A stretch of DNA of 12,561 nucleotides from DATJFH01 sp035495815. Its GTDB lineage: Bacteria; Acidobacteriota; Terriglobia; Bryobacterales; Bryobacteraceae. A program made the translations under genes and the position numbers. The DNA lies in NCBI GenBank assembly GCA_035495815.1, contig DATJFH010000258.1, positions 1 through 12,561 of the forward strand. Direction: 5' to 3'. The notes under the pieces are model-generated. The model was not told where the DNA came from. It was given only the letters and a program-made list of their open reading frames with translations, and did no database searches. Position 1 is the first letter of the stretch. The number at the start of each line of letters is the position of its first letter. Positions 6,731-12,561 of the stretch are shown here, piece after piece.

Positions 6731-7288
6731 ATGCGACCTCTCATGGCCTGGAACTGGTGGACCCTGACGATTCGCGGCCTTGTCGCGATCTTGTTCGGCG
6801 TTTTCACCTTTTTTTGGCCGGCAGTTACGTTGACGGTCCTGGCGTTGCTGTTCGGCGCGTACGCGCTGGTGGACGGCATCTTCAACGTTGTCTCCGCGGT
6901 ACGCGGCGGGCCGGATCAGGAGCGCTGGTGGGTCATCCTGCTGCAGGGTGTGATCAGTCTGGGAGCCGGTTTGCTGACGGCCTTCTGGCCGGCCATCACG
7001 GTGCTGGCGCTGATCTATGTGCTGGCCGCGTGGGCGATTCTTACCGGCCTGCTCGAGCTGGCGGCGGCCGTAAAGCTGCGACAGTACATCACGGGAGAAT
7101 GGCTGCTGGCGCTGGCCGGCGTCGCCTCCGTTGTTTTTGGCTTGCTGCTGATCGTCCAGCCTTTCGCCGGAGCGATCGTGGTGGCCTGGTGGATCGGCGC
7201 CTACGCGCTGATTTTCGGGGCGATCCTGATCGGATTGTCCTTCCGTCTTCGCGCCTGGTCGCGGAGCGTCGAACCGCAAAGAGGTTGA
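6731..7288 (+). CDS. HdeD family (DUF308) membrane protein
   Basis: Inner-membrane protein of 185 residues with six predicted helices, arranged as three copies of a two-helix unit. The pattern FG..FFWP followed by LLFGAYALVDG in the first unit recurs as LGAGLLTAFWP with YVLAAWAILTG, and as FGLLLIVQP with WWIGAYALIFG. This threefold repeat is typical of DUF308/HdeD proteins, named after the E. coli acid-resistance protein; the biochemical function of the family is unclear. The ATG at 6731 is chosen because GGGAAG (6717-6722) lies 8 nt upstream; Met5 (6743, MAWNWW) is a possible alternative. The stop codon is followed after one nucleotide by the ATG of the HtrA gene, so the two are almost certainly co-transcribed. 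A role in envelope stress tolerance is inferred from the family and from the protease partner. Confidence 0.9.
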   Translation: MRPLMAWNWWTLTIRGLVAILFGVFTFFWPAVTLTVLALLFGAYALVDGIFNVVSAVRGGPDQERWWVILLQGVISLGAGLLTAFWPAITVLALIYVLAAWAILTGLLELAAAVKLRQYITGEWLLALAGVASVVFGLLLIVQPFAGAIVVAWWIGAYALIFGAILIGLSFRLRAWSRSVEPQRG

Positions 7289-7289
7289 C

Positions 7290-8735
7290 ATGAAAATACT
7301 CGTAACGGTGGTAATCGCCTGGAGCCTCGCTGCCTGCAGCCGGACGGGATCGGAACCGACCCGGATTTCGTTTGCCGATCGTGACGCGGCAGTGTCCTGG
7401 AGCCGGCCGTCTTCGACTCCGCCGCAATCCTACGCGGATACCGTGGACAAAGTATCGCCCGCGGTGGTGACCATCCGCTCGGCGCGCCGTGTCCGGGCGC
7501 CGCAGCAGTTTCCCTTCATCGATGATCCGTTCTTCCGCCGGTTCTTCGGTTTCGGCAACCCGCCCCGCAACCGGGGGGGCGGGGGAGCGGTGGAACGGGG
7601 CCTGGGATCGGGCGTCATTGTCGACGCAAACGGCGACATCCTGACCAACCATCACGTGGTCGACGGCGCCGAGCAGATTACCGTGGAAATGCCGAATCGA
7701 AAGACCTATTCCGCCAAGCTGGTGGGCTCGGACCCGCCGAGCGACCTGGCCGTGCTGAGAATCAACGCCTCGAACCTGCCCATCCTGACGCTGGGAAACT
7801 CGGATCAGGTCAAAGTGGGTGACGTCTGCCTGGCGATCGGCAACCCGCTCGGGATCGGCGAAACCGTGACCGCTGGAATCATCAGCGCCAAGTCCCGCGC
7901 CACCGGGCTGAGCGACGGAAATTTCGAGGATTTCCTCCAGACCGACGCCCCGATCAATCAGGGCAATTCAGGCGGGGCGCTGGTGAACACCAGCGGCGAG
8001 CTGATCGGAATCAACTCGCAGATCCTGTCCACCACGGGCGGCAACATCGGCATCGGCTTCGCCATTCCGTCCAACATGGCGAAGACCGTGATGGCGCAGC
8101 TGGTGAAGAACGGAAAAGTGCGACGGGGTCAACTGGGGGTGAGCATTCAGCCGGTCACTTCGGACATCGCGGCGAATCTCGGGCTGGGTGAGGCGCGCGG
8201 GGTACTGGTCAGCTCGGTGACGCCGTCGAGCCCCGCCGACAAGGGAGGCATCAAGGTCGGCGATGTCATCCTGGCCATGAACGGACAGCCCACCAACAGC
8301 AGCAACGAGCTTCGCAACCGGGTGGCGGCGGCCGGACCCGGCGCCGACGTAAGCCTGACGGTCTGGCGGAGCGGAAAAGAACAGGAAGTGAAGACCAAAC
8401 TCACCGAGCTCACGCTGGAAGGGGCGCAAAATCCGCAGCAGCCGTCGGCGGCGCCGGCCGGGGCAGGCCAGCTCGGACTGGGCGTACGGCCGCTGACTCC
8501 CGAGGATTCGGCGCCCAGGGGGGTTACCGGACTGGTCGTGGAATCGGTGGACCCGGCGGGCCCGGCGGCGGAAGCCGGCATTCAGGTCGGGGACGTGATC
8601 TCGGAAGTGAACCGCCAGCCGGTGCGATCTTCGGATGATCTCAGAGCGGCGCTGCAGAAAACCGGATCACGCCCGGCGCTGCTGCTGCTTCATCGGGAAG
8701 GCCAGGCCATTTTCCTGACGATTACTCCGCGTTAA
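7290..8735 (+). CDS. HtrA/DegP-family serine protease, lipoprotein form, two PDZ domains
   Basis: Do-family periplasmic protease/chaperone of 481 residues that degrades or holds misfolded envelope proteins. The N-terminus MKILVTVVIAWSLAAC is a lipoprotein signal with lipobox LAAC (Cys16), and the next residues are Ser-Arg, not Asp. The trypsin-like domain has the complete triad: His122 in NHHVVDG, Asp152 in SDLAV and Ser227 in GNSGG. A Gly-rich stretch (NRGGGGAVERG) replaces the LA loop region. PDZ1 spans about 278-375 (GQLGVSIQPV...VGDVILAMNG) and PDZ2 about 392-481 (GQLGLGVRPL...VGDVISEVN), as in DegP/DegQ/MucD. The ATG at 7290 has GAGGT (7281-7285) as ribosome site, 4 nt away. It lies 1 nt behind hdeD. 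Anchoring to a membrane, probably the outer one by the E. coli +2 rule, is inference. The downstream acyltransferase is convergent, with a 4-bp gap. Confidence 0.96.
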   Translation: MKILVTVVIAWSLAACSRTGSEPTRISFADRDAAVSWSRPSSTPPQSYADTVDKVSPAVVTIRSARRVRAPQQFPFIDDPFFRRFFGFGNPPRNRGGGGAVERGLGSGVIVDANGDILTNHHVVDGAEQITVEMPNRKTYSAKLVGSDPPSDLAVLRINASNLPILTLGNSDQVKVGDVCLAIGNPLGIGETVTAGIISAKSRATGLSDGNFEDFLQTDAPINQGNSGGALVNTSGELIGINSQILSTTGGNIGIGFAIPSNMAKTVMAQLVKNGKVRRGQLGVSIQPVTSDIAANLGLGEARGVLVSSVTPSSPADKGGIKVGDVILAMNGQPTNSSNELRNRVAAAGPGADVSLTVWRSGKEQEVKTKLTELTLEGAQNPQQPSAAPAGAGQLGLGVRPLTPEDSAPRGVTGLVVESVDPAGPAAEAGIQVGDVISEVNRQPVRSSDDLRAALQKTGSRPALLLLHREGQAIFLTITPR

Positions 8736-8739
8736 GCGG

Positions 8740-9825
8740 CTAGTAACCGGCGTCCGGCTTCGAGGCGTACACACGGAAGCTGGCGGTCCAGGCCGCCAGC
8801 TTGCCCGCCGACGTCCTTGCCAGCGATATCGCCAGCATCAGGGCGATGACCGCGCACGCCAGGGCCACCACCTGGGTATTGTCGAGGCTCTCTTTCCAGC
8901 CGCCCAGCCAGCGTCCATACACCAGCTCGATATGGATCCAATAGACCAGCAGCGAAGTCATGCCCAGCTGGCGCAGAAAGCTCCAGCCGGACCCGGCCGC
9001 ATAACGGGTCCAGAGGAACGCGAACGCCAGGATCCAGAGAATCACGCCGAGCTTGATCAGAATCAGCTCCGGACCGTTCAGCCAGAAATCCGATTTGGTG
9101 TAAAGCGAAAACGGAATCTCCGCGAAGTAGCGCCCGCCTACGATCAGGCCGCCGCCGAGCAGCGCCGCCCATTGCATCGCGCGATCCATCTGCTCGTCCT
9201 TGAGCACGCGTATCGCGCTGCCCGCCGCCATCCCGAACGCGAAGAACGCGGCCCATGGGAAGAAGCTGAAAAAGGAATAGTCGGGAGCCAGGTAGTTTCG
9301 AAGCAGCTGATGAACACCGGACCAGTCGAGCTGCGAGATGAGCGGGGCCGCCGCCGCCGTCGCCACTCCCAACCCGACGCACAGCCTGACCCGCTCCACG
9401 GTCCGGAAAATCGCCATCACCGAGAACGCCGCGCCGGCCAGAGCCATGCAGTTCAAAATGTCCACTTTCAGCATGCTCGTCCAGGGACTGCCGGGCAGCG
9501 AGAAAACCCAAAGCTGGACGCGGAACAGCACCGCCAGAATCAGCAGGTAGCGGGACCGGCTCAAGGCCGAGAGAACGCGCTCGCCGGGCGAAAGACCCCG
9601 GCGTTCATCGCTGTCCATGCGGAACGCCATGGTCACGCCCGTGAGAAACAGAAAAACCGCCGGGGCCAGGCCGCCCAGGAACTGGGAAAGGACATACGGT
9701 CCCTTGTCGCGCAAGTCCATGCGCGTAAAGGAGTGGAACACGTGGCCCTGCAACATGATGAGGGCCGCGATGCCCCGCGTCCAATCGAGATAGTGCAGCC
9801 GGGCGGAATTTTTTGAAGAAGGCAT
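8740..9825 (-). CDS. Multi-TM membrane acyltransferase (HGSNAT/DUF1624-like or acyltransferase_3)
   Basis: Integral membrane protein of 361 residues with about nine to ten hydrophobic segments. The N-terminus RLHYLDWTRGIAALIMLQGHVFHSF matches the start of the heparan-alpha-glucosaminide N-acetyltransferase-like family (R..LD..RG....M...H), with conserved His28. The second helix GLAPAVFLFLTGVTMAFR also fits. Such proteins move an acyl group across or within the membrane onto sugars or glycans. The related acyltransferase_3/OpgC group starts similarly, so the exact family is uncertain. The acceptor is unknown. The ATG at 9825 gives a short polar N-terminus before helix 1; no Shine-Dalgarno sequence is visible. 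It follows the LolA-like gene on the same strand after 33 nt and may be the last gene of that operon. Its 3' end contains a strong inverted repeat at 8777-8802. Confidence 0.78.
   Translation of the reverse strand: MPSSKNSARLHYLDWTRGIAALIMLQGHVFHSFTRMDLRDKGPYVLSQFLGGLAPAVFLFLTGVTMAFRMDSDERRGLSPGERVLSALSRSRYLLILAVLFRVQLWVFSLPGSPWTSMLKVDILNCMALAGAAFSVMAIFRTVERVRLCVGLGVATAAAAPLISQLDWSGVHQLLRNYLAPDYSFFSFFPWAAFFAFGMAAGSAIRVLKDEQMDRAMQWAALLGGGLIVGGRYFAEIPFSLYTKSDFWLNGPELILIKLGVILWILAFAFLWTRYAAGSGWSFLRQLGMTSLLVYWIHIELVYGRWLGGWKESLDNTQVVALACAVIALMLAISLARTSAGKLAAWTASFRVYASKPDAGY
8777..8802. terminator. 10-bp perfect inverted repeat, candidate bidirectional hairpin at htrA/acyltransferase convergence
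   Basis: The left arm AAGCTGGCGG (8777-8786) and right arm CCGCCAGCTT (8793-8802) are exact complements around the 6-nt loop TCCAGG. It starts 42 nt after the htrA stop and lies inside the last codons of the convergent acyltransferase. No run of T follows it on either strand, so intrinsic termination is not assured. It could still stabilise the 3' end of htrA mRNA or help separate the converging transcripts. The arms also encode protein, so coincidence from codon use is possible. Confidence 0.4.
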
Positions 9826-9858
9826 GCTGAATATGAGTTAGCTGTTGAATTCAAACCC

Positions 9859-10557
9859 CTACTTGCCTGGGGAGACTCGCTTTACATCCCTGGGAAGGGA
9901 TAGTTTGAAGGCCGAATCCGGCAAAGAGGGATTTATCACCACGTCCGAATAGGTCACCAGCATGTAATCTCCACCTGTCTGGTAGAGCTTCTGCTGAACC
10001 GGGTAAGCGGTAGCGTCCGAAACCCACAACTCGATCTTGGGGAACTGCTGGAGGACCTCTTTGGCTTTGGGAATCAATTCCAGCCGCGTTGTTTTCTGAC
10101 CGTTCACCGTGTCCGACCCCAGCTCGCGGATGCCGTAATCCGCCTTCAATTCCTTACCCGAGGCGCCGAATCCCAGCGCCAGATACTTTTCCACGCTCTT
10201 GCCGAAGTCGTACACTTCCACCGTTTTCATGTTCGGAAGGTACACCTCGATCCTGGTTCCGGAAACGGCGACCGACTTGGGGTCCGGCGCCGTAAACTGC
10301 ACCAGAACCAGCACCTCTTTTCGAGCACGTTTCATGCCGATCGTTCCGGTTTTTACGTCACTCTCCTTGATTACATCGACATAGGAGACATGACGCAGCT
10401 TGGCGCTCATGCTCTTGAACGCCGCCGCATTCTGGTCCATGCGGGCCAGCAGCGCCTCGAGATTGTCCGGCGCCGCAGTCAGCAGCGCGGCGAAAAGCAG
10501 GGAACAGAACATGTTGCAGGTAAGGACGTTCGGGAAGCCCCGGCGATTACCGGTCAT
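9859..10557 (-). CDS. LolA-like outer-membrane lipoprotein-sorting family protein
   Basis: Exported protein of 232 residues with a LolA/LolB-like fold predicted from pattern: a signal-type N-terminus (MFCSLLFAALLTAAP), an amphipathic helix (DNLEALLARMDQNAAAFKSMSAKL), then alternating beta strands and the closing motif DSAFKLSLPRDVKRVSP, which mirrors the DAAKFTFTPPQGV end of E. coli LolA. The helix plus curved sheet forms a cavity that binds acyl chains of lipoproteins or other lipids. The ATG at 10555-10557 shares its A with the TGA of the preceding gene (TGATG), so translational coupling is strong. A GTG one codon earlier (10558-10560) is an alternative, and an internal Met (MFCSLL) would give a tighter signal peptide. 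There is no lipobox. GC content is visibly lower than in the ABC operon. The true ligand is unknown; many acidobacterial LolA-like paralogues are not the housekeeping carrier. Confidence 0.82.
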   Translation of the reverse strand: MTGNRRGFPNVLTCNMFCSLLFAALLTAAPDNLEALLARMDQNAAAFKSMSAKLRHVSYVDVIKESDVKTGTIGMKRARKEVLVLVQFTAPDPKSVAVSGTRIEVYLPNMKTVEVYDFGKSVEKYLALGFGASGKELKADYGIRELGSDTVNGQKTTRLELIPKAKEVLQQFPKIELWVSDATAYPVQQKLYQTGGDYMLVTYSDVVINPSLPDSAFKLSLPRDVKRVSPGK

Positions 10558-10931
10558 CACGGCTTGGTGAAGGCCATATAGCCTTTTAATTCGTTCTCGG
10601 AGTCGTCGTAGATGGGTTGCAAACGCAAAACGGTTTGTTTCTTTCCGGTACGAGTGTTCAGAATCTCCGCCAATTTGGCAAACCGCTGGCTTTCGGGAAT
10701 CCCGCTCAGCAGCCCGGGGTCGATCCAGAACATCTCGCTGTTGTGTCGTTCTCCCGGCAGCATGGCGATGTTGCTGGCGCGCGGGATGCGGGGCTGGTCA
10801 TGAAACCATTCCCGCGGGGTAAAGAACAGAAATGCCAGAATGATCGCCACCATCACGTCGTACTGCCAGGAAGCGCGGGGATAATCCCAGAGAACGAAGC
10901 GTTTGAGACCGCCTGTAAAAGCGTTCACCAT
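10557..10931 (-). CDS. Small single-TM protein of unknown function, coupled to the LolA-like gene
   Basis: Protein of 124 residues that I do not recognise as a named family, although the FVLWDYPRASWQYDVMV opening looks like a conserved acidobacterial type (recollection, not checked). A short basic N-terminus (residues 1-22) is followed by one hydrophobic helix (about 23-38, YDVMVAIILAFLFF), then TPREWFHDQPRIP and a soluble domain of about 80 residues ending LQPIYDDSENELKGYMAFTKP. Membrane anchoring with the C-terminal domain outside is likely. The start ATG is at 10929-10931, 10 nt after the lhr-type stop; the ribosome site is weak. Its TGA overlaps the start of the LolA-like gene (TGATG), so the two products are probably made in a fixed ratio and may work together. 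Confidence 0.8.
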   Translation of the reverse strand: MVNAFTGGLKRFVLWDYPRASWQYDVMVAIILAFLFFTPREWFHDQPRIPRASNIAMLPGERHNSEMFWIDPGLLSGIPESQRFAKLAEILNTRTGKKQTVLRLQPIYDDSENELKGYMAFTKP

Positions 10932-10941
10932 GGTCCGTCAC

Positions 10942-12561
10942 TTAAAGTCTAACATTCCCCGCAGCGGGAACGGGTTCCGCGCCATTGGTCTCGCCCAGCA
11001 GACGAACCTGACCTCCGGAAAGCGGATGGATCCTCGCGCCGGGCAGCAGGATGCCGGCCAGGTTCAAAGGATCGGCGCTCGAGATCACCTCGTCGACTGA
11101 GCCCTCGGACCGGCGCACTGCCCGCAGCAGCTCCACCGCCTCGGGTGTAGCGAACTGTTCGCCCACGAAGCCGGCCACGAACCGTCCGCCGCGCACCTCT
11201 CCCCGGGCTTCGAGCCGGCGCAGCGCCACCAGCAGGTCCCGCCAGGGGGGACTCAAAGATTCGCGCGCCGTCAGATCGCGGAACACCACCCCCCAGCGCA
11301 GGAGCAGCTGCCGGGCGAAAGGCTCCGCTTCCACTTCCGGGCGCTCCTCGCGAGTCATCAGCGCCCAGCGTCCGGCCGCGTCACGGGGACGCGCGATGCG
11401 CCCGCGCCCTTCTCCCCGCCGGCGCTTGGGATCGACCAGCGCGCGCAGATTTTCGAAAGCGTCGGCGGTCACCAGGCCGGCGGCTACCAGCTCCCACAGG
11501 CCGTCCTCTACCTCGCTCGGAAGCCTGCCGGTGGCTCGGGTCAGCTCGGCGAAAAACGACGCGCCACGTTTTTCGAGCACCGCCAGGACTTCCCGGGTGG
11601 GGTGGGACAGCGCGATCGCGGCCGGCGCGCGGGCGGTCATGAGCCAGTCGGCGTCCTGCCGCAGGAACAGGGAAATCGGGGCCGCACGAGTGGGACGCAC
11701 CCGCCGCGGTTCGCTGTTCTCGAACGCGGGATGCGGTGAGAGCCGTCCCCACATCACTTCGCCCGAGTGACACAAGGCGTCGAGCAGTTCGGGCGAGTAG
11801 CGGGCCACGCGGCGGGGCAGGATCTCGCTTTCCCAGGCAGCCGTGGAGATCTCATAGCCCTGCAGTTGCCGGATGACCTGAAGCAGCCCTTCCACCCCGT
11901 GCAGCTGCGACCCGCGCGCGATGCGCTGCCAGCGGGAGAGGAAGCGCAGGAAGTCCACGGTGGTCACCGGCTCGATCTCGCGGCGCAGTCTTCCCAGCGT
12001 CAGCCGGTGGATGCGGGCCAGCACGCGGCGATTGCACCACTGCGGCTCCGGCCCCGGGATGAAGGCGCCGCGCAGAGCCTGGCCCTCGCTCTCGATCCGG
12101 GCCAGCGCGGATTCCACCCGCTCGCGCGGCAGCGCCAGCGTGGCCGACAGCTCGGAGACGCTGGCCGGGCCGGTCGATTCGAGCCAGCCGCGCAGGATGC
12201 AGGCGGCTGCGCCTTCCGGCGAGTCCGGCATGTCCTTGGGCGTCCCCGCAGGTTCGAGGGGTGGATGCAGAATCGCGTCCGGGTGGGCCAGCCGGGCCAC
12301 CTCTATCCGCTCGGGCGCGACCCAGAAGCTGCCACCCGGGGTAACCAGCGTCGCCGCCCTACGGGAGGCTTCGAGCAGCGCGTAAGATTCCATCCACCCG
12401 GGCGCGGGCGGCGCCGTGGTCAGGGTCAGCAGCGCGTCGTGCAGCTCGGCGGCGTCGCGGACCACCGGCCAGGATTCGGCAGCCACTTCGGCGATGGCGG
12501 CCGGATCGAGAGCGCCGACGCCATTGGCCATATCGTTTCCCAGCGTCCGCCGCAGCTGCAC
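10942..12561 (-). CDS. Lhr-type DEAD/DEAH helicase, C-terminal portion (5' end beyond window)
   Basis: Only the last 539 residues are present; the RecA-like helicase motor lies upstream of the window edge, so no start codon is given. The visible part is the Lhr C-terminal region: ARIHRLTLGRLRREIEPVTTVDFLRFLSRWQ (about residue 180 of the visible part), GVEGLLQVIRQLQGYE, CHSGEVMWGRL, GRWALM, a block with LLLRWGVVFRDL and PPWRDLLVALRRLEARGEVRGGRFVAGFVGEQFATPEAVELLR, and ADPLNLAGILLPGARI near the end. These are standard signatures of large bacterial Lhr proteins (about 1,400-1,500 residues). The family acts in DNA repair; the C-terminal domain of E. coli Lhr has reported uracil-DNA glycosylase activity and resembles AlkZ/YcaQ-type winged-helix proteins. 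The downstream small TM gene starts 10 nt after its stop, suggesting co-transcription despite unrelated function. Confidence 0.9.
   Translation of the reverse strand: MQLRRTLGNDMANGVGALDPAAIAEVAAESWPVVRDAAELHDALLTLTTAPPAPGWMESYALLEASRRAATLVTPGGSFWVAPERIEVARLAHPDAILHPPLEPAGTPKDMPDSPEGAAACILRGWLESTGPASVSELSATLALPRERVESALARIESEGQALRGAFIPGPEPQWCNRRVLARIHRLTLGRLRREIEPVTTVDFLRFLSRWQRIARGSQLHGVEGLLQVIRQLQGYEISTAAWESEILPRRVARYSPELLDALCHSGEVMWGRLSPHPAFENSEPRRVRPTRAAPISLFLRQDADWLMTARAPAAIALSHPTREVLAVLEKRGASFFAELTRATGRLPSEVEDGLWELVAAGLVTADAFENLRALVDPKRRRGEGRGRIARPRDAAGRWALMTREERPEVEAEPFARQLLLRWGVVFRDLTARESLSPPWRDLLVALRRLEARGEVRGGRFVAGFVGEQFATPEAVELLRAVRRSEGSVDEVISSADPLNLAGILLPGARIHPLSGGQVRLLGETNGAEPVPAAGNVRL

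Noticed and set aside
9845..9854. 10-bp palindrome TTGAATTCAA before the acyltransferase gene
   Set aside because: Short, not at a recognisable promoter, and not repeated elsewhere in the window; could be chance in a relatively AT-rich gap.
10558..10560. GTG one codon upstream as start of the LolA-like protein
   Set aside because: The ATG at 10555-10557 forms the common TGATG overlap and is the stronger start codon; the difference is a single residue and cannot be settled here.
1..12561. CRISPR, phage defence, secondary-metabolite or mobile-element content
   Set aside because: No spaced direct repeats, transposase, integrase, nuclease-effector or synthase signatures were seen; most genes belong to known families.

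Overview
The window is a GC-rich bacterial chromosomal segment that is densely packed with genes. Protein style suggests an Acidobacteriota member, perhaps of the Solibacter/Bryobacterales type: a Tat-like leader on an M55 peptidase, an abhydrolase_7-type esterase, DinB proteins, and a short 'WDYP..SWQYD' membrane protein. This placement is inference, because no rRNA or other phylogenetic marker is present. I see no tRNA, rRNA, CRISPR, insertion sequence or phage gene.

Layout: (1) 1-3841, minus strand: an ABC ATPase, a large two-FtsX-domain permease and the N-terminal third of the translational GTPase TypA/BipA form one overlapping chain (GTGA overlap, then TAA directly followed by ATG). (2) 3908-5047, plus: an alpha/beta hydrolase with a full Ser-Asp-His triad, divergent from the ABC genes. 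Its stop codon abuts the stop of (3) 5048-5617, minus: a DinB-family metal-binding four-helix protein. (4) 5669-6589, plus: an M55 D-aminopeptidase (DppA family) with a Tat-like leader, divergent from dinB. (5) 6731-8735, plus: an HdeD/DUF308 membrane protein and a lipoprotein form of the HtrA/DegP protease, 1 nt apart, a likely envelope-stress operon. (6) 8740-12561, minus: the C-terminal part of an Lhr-type helicase (cut by the window edge), a small single-TM protein of unknown function, a LolA-like periplasmic protein and a multi-TM acyltransferase.

A cell-envelope theme runs through the window: lipid or lipoprotein extrusion by the ABC pair, a LolA-like carrier, a lipoprotein protease with two PDZ domains, HdeD, a membrane acyltransferase and a probable exported peptidase. 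TypA, Lhr and DinB are the exceptions. No region encodes an obviously new system. The best candidates for new biology are the small TM protein translationally coupled to the LolA-like protein, and the HdeD plus lipoprotein-HtrA pair. Promoter and terminator calls are weak and made by eye.
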